64,000 nucleotides of DNA from Streptomyces griseus. Its GTDB lineage: Bacteria; Actinomycetota; Actinomycetes; Streptomycetales; Streptomycetaceae. The DNA lies in NCBI RefSeq assembly GCF_001715295.1, contig NZ_MDKB01000001.1, positions 67,345 through 131,344 of the forward strand, written 5' to 3'. Made by a program: the position numbers and the translations under genes. Below are positions 33,205 through 40,360 of this stretch, in pieces. Under the pieces are notes generated by a model. That model did no database searches. It was not told the DNA's origin and saw only the letters and a list, made by a program, of their open reading frames with translations. Position 1 is the first letter of the stretch, and each line of letters begins with the position of its first letter.

Positions 33205-33918
33205 AGCCGCCCGTTTGCGGAGCGTGTTCACTTTCCCAACCTGAGCGTGCCTGACGGCGTCAATGTCTGAGCATGACCCGCTGTCGGCTTCGAGGTGGGT
33301 CTGTCCGTCGGGTTACGGGTGGCCCCCGTCGGTTTCCGGGCGGGCCCATCCGTCGGCTTCCCGGTGGGCTTTGTGTGTGTGGGTGGGGGGCGGGTGGGCT
33401 CCCTGTCGGGGCTGGGTGGGCCTGTCCGTCGGATCCGGGCGGGTCTGCGCGGGAGTCCGGGAGTGGGATCCCCGTCGGGACCCGGGAGGTGCCTCGTCGG
33501 GGGCTGGACAGGCACCTCGTCGGGGACCGGGCAGGCACCTCGCCGGCGGCCGGGCGTAGCGCGCTGTAGCTGTCTCGGCGTGTGCTCCGCTCCGGCATGA
33601 GCGGTGTCCGCAGTCGGAGCCGGGAAGGCCGTTGCCGGCCCCCCGGAGTCCGCGCCGTTCGAGCGTGAACCCGAGGATGCTCGCTGTCGGTGGCCTCAGG
33701 GCCCGCGCAGTTCGCCCAAGGGCGGACACCCGCTGCCGGTACCCGGGCCGCCTGCCGTCGGTCGCCCGGCATCCGCGCTGTTCGAGTCCGAGCCGGGCCG
33801 TCGTCCGCCCGCCGAGTACACGCAACGGGGCAACGCTGCAACAAAAGTCCTAAATGTCGCGTTATCGTGCTGAGGAACCCACCCTGCCGCCGAGCGGTCA
33901 CCCTCCGCGAGAGAAGCG
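33205..33918. other. 714-bp stretch with a minisatellite and no confident gene
   Basis: The first half is the degenerate tandem repeat listed below. In the second half (33604-33873) an open frame shows two copies of a motif like GPPESAPFEREP / GRPASALFESEP, but it has no convincing start. The last 60 bp become AT-richer and probably hold the promoter of the ABC gene. Confidence 0.5.
33284..33565. repeat. degenerate minisatellite, unit about 23 bp
   Basis: The start of the unit (TCGG followed by a C/G-rich stretch ending in GGGC or CACC) recurs at 33284, 33308, 33329, 33353, 33406, 33429, 33475, 33497 and 33520, at steps of 21-24 bp or about twice that. The last three units share GGCACCTCG. 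A G/T-rich interruption lies at 33368-33400. Confidence 0.6.
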
Positions 33919-35667
33919 ATGCTCCAGGCCATCGGACTCACCAGCGCCCCCCGCCGCGACCTCCCCTCCGTCGTGGACGATCTGACCTTCGAAGCCCCTC
34001 CCGGCCGCGTCACCGCACTTCTCGGCGCCCCGGGCTCCGGCAAGACCACGGCCCTGCGCCTCATGCTCGAGCTCGAACCCGGGCGGGGCGTCACGTACTT
34101 CAGGGGCCGGCCCCTGCACCGTATCCGCCACCCCGCCCGCGAGGTGGGGGTACTGCTCGGCGATGTGCCGGGCCATCCCGCGCGCACTGCCCGCGGCCAG
34201 TTGCGCATGCTCTGTGCCGACGCGGGCGTCCCCGCGTCGCGGGCCGACGAACTGCTCGACGTCGTCGGCCTCGCCGGGCTCGGGGATCAGCGCATCGCCA
34301 CACTCTCCGCGGGTATGGACCGTCGGCTCGGACTCGCCTCCGCGTTGCTCGGCGACCCGCACACGCTCGTCCTGGACGACCCCGCCCGTGGCCTGTCGCC
34401 GCGGGAGAGGAGCTGGCTGTACGGACTTCTGCGCGCCCATGCCGCCGAGGGTGGCACCGTCCTGTACGTCACCGGTGAGCCGAAGGAGGCGGCCCGCACG
34501 GCCGACCGTGTGGTCACCATCGACGAGGGCCGCATCGTCGCCGACCAGGACGTCGCCTCCTTCTCCCGCACGCGCCTGCGGCCCAGGGTCGCCGTACGGA
34601 CTCCGCACGCCGCACGGCTGGCCGCAGTGGTGAGCCGTGAGGCGCGTGCCGCCCGGCGCTCCGTGGAGGTGGTGGCGGAGGACAGCAGCCGGCTCTCCGT
34701 GTACGGCAGCAGCTGCGCGGAGATCGGCGACACGGCGTACCGGCACGGCGTGCCCGTGCACCAACTCGCCGACGAGACCGGTGACGCCGGTCCGCTCGCC
34801 GCCACCACAGGCCCGGGCGGCCGCCCACCGGTGCCGAAACCGGATGCGGCCGTCGCCGTTTCCGAGCTGCCCCCACCCATCTTCGTGCGACCGGCCCGCG
34901 GTCCGATCCGCCCTCTGCGCTACGAACTCCGCCGTCTCTTCGGGGTCAGGACAACCACCCTGATCATGGCGGCCGTTCTGGTCCTCTCGGTGTGCCTCTC
35001 CGTCGCGCTGGCCCGCTCGGGCCGCACGCCCCTGCCCGGCCTCCTGGTGGCCTGGCCCGGGTTGCTGCCCCTACCTCCCGCCGCCTTCGGTGCCGGGCTG
35101 CTCGGCGCTCTCTCCTTCGGTGACGAGTTCCGCTACCCGGCGCTCGCCGCGGCCCGGGGTACGGTGCCCCGGCGCCTGGGTCTCCTGTTCGCCAAACTGG
35201 TCGTCTCCGCGGGCGTCGCGCTCCTGTTGGCCACCCTCTCGCTGCTGGCGGACGCTCAGGCACTACGCCTTTTCTACGGTGCCGACTTGGTGCAGGTTCC
35301 TGCCGACGCAGGTCGGCTGGCCGCCAGTTGGGCCGGGCTCTCGGTCGGCTGCGCCTGGGCGGGACTGCTGGCGGCCGGTGTCTTCCGGCTGACGGCCGCG
35401 GGGATCGCCGCGGTGCTTGCCGTACCCGTCCTCGTCGTTCCGGTGGTGCAGAAGCTTCTCGCGGAGCCGTCCGCCCGTTCGATCGCCGGACTTCCCGGCC
35501 GGCTCCGTGAGTTCTCCTGGCTGCAGTGGCCCTACCAGGCGGACCGATGGGCCATGGCCGCCGTGCGGGTCGTGACCCAACCCGTAGGCCTGGCACTCTC
35601 CTTGTCGCTGTCCGCCCTGATCTGCGCCTACGCCTTCACCAGCCTCCGGGGGAGGGCGCGTTGGTGA
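33919..35667 (+). CDS. ABC half-transporter (ATPase fused to membrane domain) with altered ATPase motifs
   Basis: 582 residues. An N-terminal ABC ATPase has Walker A GAPGSGKTT (36-44). The signature is LSAGM (129-133) instead of LSGGQ, Walker B ends in D153-D154 instead of D-E, and the switch position reads VTGEP instead of the usual S-H. From about residue 345 onward there are six hydrophobic segments of an ABC-2-type permease (LIMAAVLVLSVCLSVALA, GIAAVLAVPVLVVPVVQ and others). Such fusions export small molecules or act in a regulatory way. It is immediately upstream of whiH (160 bp). Substrate unknown; ATP hydrolysis may be weak. Confidence 0.82.
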   Translation: MLQAIGLTSAPRRDLPSVVDDLTFEAPPGRVTALLGAPGSGKTTALRLMLELEPGRGVTYFRGRPLHRIRHPAREVGVLLGDVPGHPARTARGQLRMLCADAGVPASRADELLDVVGLAGLGDQRIATLSAGMDRRLGLASALLGDPHTLVLDDPARGLSPRERSWLYGLLRAHAAEGGTVLYVTGEPKEAARTADRVVTIDEGRIVADQDVASFSRTRLRPRVAVRTPHAARLAAVVSREARAARRSVEVVAEDSSRLSVYGSSCAEIGDTAYRHGVPVHQLADETGDAGPLAATTGPGGRPPVPKPDAAVAVSELPPPIFVRPARGPIRPLRYELRRLFGVRTTTLIMAAVLVLSVCLSVALARSGRTPLPGLLVAWPGLLPLPPAAFGAGLLGALSFGDEFRYPALAAARGTVPRRLGLLFAKLVVSAGVALLLATLSLLADAQALRLFYGADLVQVPADAGRLAASWAGLSVGCAWAGLLAAGVFRLTAAGIAAVLAVPVLVVPVVQKLLAEPSARSIAGLPGRLREFSWLQWPYQADRWAMAAVRVVTQPVGLALSLSLSALICAYAFTSLRGRARW

Positions 35668-35737
35668 GTGCCACGCCGGCGGTGTGTGACGGCAGGGGGA
35701 GAACCGCATGAAACTGTGCGATTCCATCCCATACAGC

Positions 35738-35763
35738 GTCAATTGAGAGGCGGGTGCCGATCA
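35738..35763 (+). promoter_or_regulatory. candidate sigma-WhiG promoter of whiH
   Basis: GCCGATCA at 35756-35763 is one base from the WhiG -10 consensus GCCGATAA. A GTCAA element (35738-35742) is at the -35 position with a slightly short spacer. whiH is known in Streptomyces coelicolor to depend on sigma WhiG, which fits. The start codon is about 60 bp downstream. Confidence 0.55.
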
Positions 35764-35826
35764 CCCTTTCGTGTGCTTTTCACCAAAGACCTCAAGGGCC
35801 GGCCGGGCGAGGCCGACAAAGGATGC

Positions 35827-36714
35827 GTGAGTACCCTTGCGCACACCATGATGACCGCCGCCCGCTCTGCCGACTCCGGCATTGCCGACTCGGGCGAAAT
35901 CGACCGCTATCCCTACACGGAGACGCCGGCCGGCGAGCGTGCCGCCCCGCGCCCTTGGGGGGGTACCGAATCCGATCTCGGGCGGGCCGGCCGGCGCGGC
36001 ACCGCCAGCCGAGGTCGTGGACTTCACGGCCAACTGGTCCAGCAGCTCGGTCAGATGATCGTTTCCGGTGATCTCGGCGCCGACCGCCCGCTCGTGCCGG
36101 AGGAGATCGGTCAGCGATTCGAGGTCTCCCGCACCGTCGTGAGGGAGTCCCTGCGCGTCCTCGAGGCGAAGGGTCTGGTCAGTGCCCGGCCCAACGTGGG
36201 TACCCGGGTGCGGCCGGTCAGTGACTGGAATCTTCTGGACCCCGACATCATCGAATGGAGGGCCTTCGGCCCCCAGCGCGACGACCAGCGCCGCGAGCTG
36301 GCCGAGCTCCGGTGGACGATCGAGCCGCTCGCCGCCCGGCTGGCCGCCGGCCATGGACGGGAGGACATCCAGCACCGCCTCGGCGAGATGATCGAGATCA
36401 TGGGACACGCGATGGGGCAAGGCGATGCCATCACCTTCTCCCGCGCCGACGCGGAGTTCCACGCCCTGCTCATCCAGGCGGCGGGCAACCGCATGCTCGA
36501 ACACCTGTCCGGAATCGTCTCGGCCGCGCTGCATGTGTCCGGCGCGCCCGTCACGGGGTGCGACCGTCCCGCAGAGGCGTCGCTCGGCCATCACGCGCGG
36601 ATCGTGACGGCGCTGGCTTCGGGTGATTCGGCGGGGGCCGAGGCCGCGATGCGTCAGTTGCTCGTCGGCCACCTCGATGTGGAGCGCGTGGTTCCCGCGC
36701 CCCGCGAGCACTGA
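35827..36714 (+). CDS. whiH: sporulation transcription factor WhiH (GntR/FadR family)
   Basis: 295 residues with GTG start. An about 65-residue N-terminal extension precedes a GntR winged helix (LHGQLVQQLGQMIVSGDL, then FEVSRTVVRESLRVLEAKG) and a C-terminal FCD domain (RRELAELRWTIEPLAARLAA, then RADAEFHALLIQAAGNRM) that binds metal and a carboxylate ligand. Length, sequence and position right before hrdB match WhiH, needed for septation of aerial hyphae. An ATG at 35848 is an alternative start because the ribosome binding site spacing at 35827 is short (AAAGGA, 3 nt). Confidence 0.93.
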   Translation: MSTLAHTMMTAARSADSGIADSGEIDRYPYTETPAGERAAPRPWGGTESDLGRAGRRGTASRGRGLHGQLVQQLGQMIVSGDLGADRPLVPEEIGQRFEVSRTVVRESLRVLEAKGLVSARPNVGTRVRPVSDWNLLDPDIIEWRAFGPQRDDQRRELAELRWTIEPLAARLAAGHGREDIQHRLGEMIEIMGHAMGQGDAITFSRADAEFHALLIQAAGNRMLEHLSGIVSAALHVSGAPVTGCDRPAEASLGHHARIVTALASGDSAGAEAAMRQLLVGHLDVERVVPAPREH

Positions 36715-37036
36715 GCGCGGCGCGTGCGGCGTCCGCGGCGTGTGCCGCCGGGTCGCTCCGACCTGGCGGCATAATTGTACGTATATATGGTTTCTGGTGC
36801 GGTTGGTCGCACATGGGGTGTGACTGGGGCCACGCGAATTGGGCGTAACGCTCCTCGAAACAGTGCGATGACCTAAGAGGTGACCGCCGCGGAAGGAATA
36901 CAGCAGCCACACAGTGCGCTGTCCAGTTCCGAGGCCCAGCCCGCGCCGTCGGCGACATCCCCAGCCGCCGGTCGTCGGTTCCGACCCCCTCGGGGGAGGA
37001 GCCGGAAGCCGTTTCCATCGTTCCGAGAGGTTGTTC
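36715..37036. other. 322-bp hrdB upstream region
   Basis: No gene. An AT-rich block at 36770-36795 (ataattgtacgtatatat) may hold one promoter, and an ECF-type promoter lies at 36845-36871. GGAAT at 36895 with GCT 18 bases later is a poor match to a SigR promoter. Confidence 0.5.
36845..36871 (+). promoter_or_regulatory. ECF-sigma-type promoter candidate of hrdB
   Basis: GTAAC (36845-36849) and CGATGA (36866-36871) are separated by 16 bp, the layout of ECF sigma factor promoters. In Streptomyces griseus, hrdB is driven by the ECF sigma ShbA, so an equivalent control is plausible here. It would leave a 5' leader of about 160 nt. Confidence 0.5.
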
Positions 37037-38584
37037 GTGTCGGCCAGCACATCCCGTACGCTCCCGCCGGAGATCGCCGAGTCCGAATCTGTGATGGCGC
37101 TCATCGAGCGGGGAAAGGCTGATGGGCAGATCGCCGGCGATGACGTGCGTCGGGCCTTCGAGGCTGACCAGATTCCGCCAACCCAGTGGAAGAACGTTCT
37201 GCGCAGCCTCAACCAGATCCTCGAGGAAGAGGGTGTGACGCTGATGGTCAGTGCCGCGGAGTCGCCGAAGCGCGCCCGCAAGAGCGTCGCAGCGAAGAGC
37301 CCGGTCAAGCGCACCGCCGGCAAGACCGTCACGGCCAAGACGACCGTGACCCGGACCGTCGCGGCCACCGCCGCTCCCGTGGCCGCGAGTGCGGACCCGG
37401 CGGCCGACGACGCTGCCGTCGCCGCTCCCGCGAAGAAGGCCGCAGCCAAGAAGACGGTCGCCAAGAAGGCCACCGCGAAGAAGACCGCGGCGAAGAAGAC
37501 CACGGCCAAGAAGGCCGGCAAGCAGGACGACGAGCTCCTCGACGGTGACGAGGCGCCCGAAGAGGTCAAGGCCGGCAAGGGCGAGGAGGAGGAGGGCGAG
37601 GGCGAGAACAAGGGCTTCGTCCTCTCCGACGACGACGAGGACGACGCGCCCGCGCAGCAGGTCGCCGTCGCCGGTGCCACGGCCGACCCGGTCAAGGACT
37701 ACCTCAAGCAGATCGGCAAGGTCCCCCTCCTCAACGCCGAGCAGGAGGTCGAGCTCGCCAAGCGCATCGAGGCAGGCCTTTTCGCCGAGGACAAGCTCGC
37801 CAACGCGGACAAGCTCGCGCCGAAGCTCAAGCGCGAACTGGAGATCATCGCCGAGGACGGCCGCCGGGCCAAGAATCACCTGCTGGAGGCCAACCTCCGT
37901 CTCGTGGTCTCGCTGGCCAAGCGCTACACCGGCCGCGGCATGCTCTTCCTGGACCTGATCCAGGAGGGCAACCTCGGCCTGATCCGCGCGGTCGAGAAGT
38001 TCGACTACACCAAGGGTTACAAGTTCTCGACGTATGCCACCTGGTGGATCCGTCAGGCGATCACCCGCGCCATGGCCGACCAGGCCCGCACCATCCGTAT
38101 CCCCGTGCACATGGTCGAGGTCATCAACAAGCTCGCTCGTGTGCAGCGTCAGATGCTCCAGGACCTGGGCCGTGAGCCCACCCCGGAGGAGCTGGCCAAG
38201 GAGCTCGACATGACCCCTGAGAAGGTCATCGAGGTCCAGAAGTACGGCCGCGAGCCGATCTCCCTCCACACCCCGCTGGGTGAGGACGGGGACAGTGAGT
38301 TCGGAGACCTGATCGAGGACTCCGAGGCGGTCGTCCCGGCCGACGCGGTCAGCTTCACCCTGCTCCAGGAACAGCTGCACTCCGTCCTGGACACGCTCTC
38401 CGAGCGGGAGGCGGGTGTGGTGTCGATGCGCTTCGGTCTCACCGACGGCCAGCCCAAGACGCTCGACGAGATCGGCAAGGTCTACGGCGTGACGCGCGAG
38501 CGCATCCGGCAGATCGAGTCCAAGACGATGTCGAAGCTGCGCCACCCGTCGCGTTCGCAGGTGCTGCGCGATTACCTCGACTAG
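37037..38584 (+). CDS. hrdB: principal RNA polymerase sigma factor HrdB (RpoD)
   Basis: 515 residues with a GTG start giving the conserved [16 protein letters not shown] beginning. After region 1.1 there is a Lys/Ala-rich tract (about residues 125-160, repeated AAKKT) and an acidic stretch. Region 1.2 ([20 protein letters not shown]), region 2 ([20 protein letters not shown] and [17 protein letters not shown]), region 3 and region 4 ([20 protein letters not shown]) follow. It is the essential housekeeping sigma, transcribed separately from whiH and ending in a very strong hairpin. Confidence 0.98.
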   Translation: MSASTSRTLPPEIAESESVMALIERGKADGQIAGDDVRRAFEADQIPPTQWKNVLRSLNQILEEEGVTLMVSAAESPKRARKSVAAKSPVKRTAGKTVTAKTTVTRTVAATAAPVAASADPAADDAAVAAPAKKAAAKKTVAKKATAKKTAAKKTTAKKAGKQDDELLDGDEAPEEVKAGKGEEEEGEGENKGFVLSDDDEDDAPAQQVAVAGATADPVKDYLKQIGKVPLLNAEQEVELAKRIEAGLFAEDKLANADKLAPKLKRELEIIAEDGRRAKNHLLEANLRLVVSLAKRYTGRGMLFLDLIQEGNLGLIRAVEKFDYTKGYKFSTYATWWIRQAITRAMADQARTIRIPVHMVEVINKLARVQRQMLQDLGREPTPEELAKELDMTPEKVIEVQKYGREPISLHTPLGEDGDSEFGDLIEDSEAVVPADAVSFTLLQEQLHSVLDTLSEREAGVVSMRFGLTDGQPKTLDEIGKVYGVTRERIRQIESKTMSKLRHPSRSQVLRDYLD

Positions 38585-38620
38585 GCGTCGCGGACACCCG
38601 GACATCGCGGACGGACCTCG

Positions 38621-38659
38621 ACCGGGGCCCCGGACCTTTCACAGGTCCGGGGCCCCGGT
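38621..38659 (+). terminator. hrdB terminator
   Basis: Two perfectly complementary 17-nt arms with loop TTCAC, 36 bp after the hrdB stop. Confidence 0.88.
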
Positions 38660-38738
38660 CCGTGTGCGTGCGGGTGCGGCCCGTCCGGGCGCGGATGACG
38701 CTGAGTGTGCACCGTTCACCTCGGCGTCAGGAGACCCT

Positions 38739-39569
38739 ATGCCCCGCGTTGCCGCCCGCGTGCTCACTGTGACCTCCGCGCTCGCGGCCCTCACGGCCGC
38801 GATACCGCTCGGACCCCCGGCCCGGGCCGCAGCGGACAGCATCATCGTCGGCGGTCGGCCCGTTCCGGTGGCGGACAGTCCCTGGACCGTCGCTCTGGCC
38901 AGCCGTGACCGGTTCGGGGGAACCCGCGCCGGTCAGTTCTGCGGTGCCGTGGCGGTCGCGCCGGACAAGGTGCTGACGGCCGCGCACTGCCTGAGGCAGG
39001 ACGTCCTGGGCTCCGAGGTCTCGGAGGTGCCCGATCTGCGGGTCATCGCGGGCCGGGACGAGCTGAGCGGCCCGGGAGGTCAGGAGATCCCCGTGCGGTC
39101 CGCGTGGATCAACCCCGCCTACGAATCCGGTTCGAACGCCGGTGACCTGGCCGTCCTGACCCTGTCCAGCTCGCTGCCTGCGGGCAGCGTCATCCCGATG
39201 GCAGCGGACGGTGACCCGGCCTACGAACCGGGGACCCCCGCGACCGTGTACGGCTGGGGGGACACGACCGGCTTCGGCGCCTATGCGTCGGTACTGCACG
39301 CCGCGGATGTGGAGGTGCTGGCCGACGGCGACTGTGCCCGCGCCTACCCGGGCGGCGTGAAGGGCGCGTACGACGCCTCATCGATGCTCTGTGCCGGCAG
39401 GACGGCGGGAGGGCGGGACGCCTGCCAGGGGGACAGTGGCGGCCCGCTGGTGGCCCGTGGACGGCTAGTCGGGCTCGTCTCCTGGGGGAGCGGCTGCGGG
39501 AGCCCCACGGCGCCGGGCGTCTACACCCGCGTCTCGGCGGCGATCCGCTGGATGGCGGGCGAGGGCTGA
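38739..39569 (+). CDS. secreted trypsin-like serine protease
   Basis: 276 residues. A signal peptide (about 1-31, positive start, hydrophobic core, PARAAA cleavage region) precedes an S1 domain beginning IIVGGRPV, so activation by cleavage before IVGG is likely. The triad is H in LTAAHC, D in NAGDLAVL and S in CQGDSGGP. The aspartate in GRDACQGDSGG marks trypsin-like Arg/Lys specificity. CAGxLVSWGSGCG-type disulfide segments are present. CAGGAGA precedes the ATG. It is convergent with the small zinc-ribbon gene. Confidence 0.94.
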   Translation: MPRVAARVLTVTSALAALTAAIPLGPPARAAADSIIVGGRPVPVADSPWTVALASRDRFGGTRAGQFCGAVAVAPDKVLTAAHCLRQDVLGSEVSEVPDLRVIAGRDELSGPGGQEIPVRSAWINPAYESGSNAGDLAVLTLSSSLPAGSVIPMAADGDPAYEPGTPATVYGWGDTTGFGAYASVLHAADVEVLADGDCARAYPGGVKGAYDASSMLCAGRTAGGRDACQGDSGGPLVARGRLVGLVSWGSGCGSPTAPGVYTRVSAAIRWMAGEG

Positions 39570-39605
39570 GCCGGCACCCCGGGGACCGTCCCGGGGGCAT
39601 GAGAA

Positions 39606-39635
39606 CGGGCGGTCTCCCCATGGGGACACCGCCCG
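39606..39635. terminator. bidirectional hairpin between protease and DUF7455-like genes
   Basis: cgggcggt-c-tcccc pairs with gggga-c-accgcccg around a 2-nt loop, with one C-C mismatch. It can serve both convergent genes. Confidence 0.7.
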
Positions 39636-39681
39636 TCGGCCGGTCCTGGACCGAACCCTGGCTCGTCGTGGATGCGAGGTG

Positions 39682-39912
39682 TCAGTGTTCCTCGTCGGCT
39701 GCACCGGCCTGCACGGCAGTGAGCCGATCGGTCTCATCCTGTATTTCCGCGGCGATCTTCTTGAGTTCCGGCTCGAACTTGCGACCGTGGTGGGCGCAGA
39801 AGAGCAGTTCACCGCCGCTGATCAGGACGACGCGCAGATAGGCCTGGGCGCCGCAACGGTCACAGCGGTCTGCTGCGGTCAGCGGGCTCGCGGGGGTCAG
39901 AACAGTAGTCAC
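39682..39912 (-). CDS. small zinc-ribbon protein, DUF7455-like
   Basis: 76 residues. CDRCGAQAYLRVVL and LLFCAHHGRKF supply CxxC plus C-x-H-H ligands for one zinc. The rest is helical (EPELKKIAAEIQDETDRL). Proteins like this are conserved in actinobacteria, often near hrdB or gyrase/topoisomerase genes, with no known function; a nucleic acid or RNA polymerase contact is possible. The ribosome binding site AGAAGAGG is 8 bases ahead. Confidence 0.82.
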   Translation of the reverse strand: MTTVLTPASPLTAADRCDRCGAQAYLRVVLISGGELLFCAHHGRKFEPELKKIAAEIQDETDRLTAVQAGAADEEH

Positions 39913-40360
39913 GTCGCCTCTTCTCTAGCTCGACGAGCTGTCGTACCAGGGTCAACATCCAACCAGGCCGAAAACGTTCCCGCTCGTGGCTTTTATTCGA
40001 AACTTCTTCTCGGGATGGCTGTCAGTTGCCGGTTGGCGGCGAATGAGCCGTATTGCGTAGCGCTACGGTTTCGCGTTGCTTGTGTGGGGCTTACAGGGGG
40101 TGGGACCGTCCGCCGGCCGGCTTGCCGGTTGTTCATGAGGACGTGCCCGGAGCCTAAATGGTTCATGCCTCGAAGGGAACGTGATGTGCACGTCACTCCA
40201 ACGAATGATCGAACGTCTATGCGAGGCTGGACTAGCATAATGATTCCCCCTGGGTGGCGTTACAACCGCTCTACCAGGGCTCTGTAGGCTCTCAGCGGCT
40301 ACCGAGGCCGAGCCCGCCACCCACTGGGCCCCACTTGAAATTCAGCGAGGAGCGAACCGC
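39913..40360. other. divergent intergenic region between the zinc-ribbon gene and parE
   Basis: 448 bp, notably AT-richer at 39970-40020. It contains two perfect palindromes: AGCTCG-A-CGAGCT (39927-39939) just upstream of the zinc-ribbon gene and CGTAGCGCTACG (40056-40067) midway. No gene is supported. Confidence 0.5.

Noticed and set aside
33284-33565. CRISPR array
   Set aside because: The repeats are short, variable and directly adjacent without unique spacers, and no cas genes are present.
33604-33873. Short plus-strand open frame after the minisatellite with an internal duplicated motif
   Set aside because: No ribosome binding site and weak third-position GC bias. It runs into the probable promoter of the ABC gene. 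It could be decayed coding DNA but is not supportable as a gene.
36895-36920. Sigma-R-type promoter for hrdB (GGAAT-N18-GTT)
   Set aside because: GGAAT is present, but the -10 position reads GCT; the match is too weak to list as a promoter.
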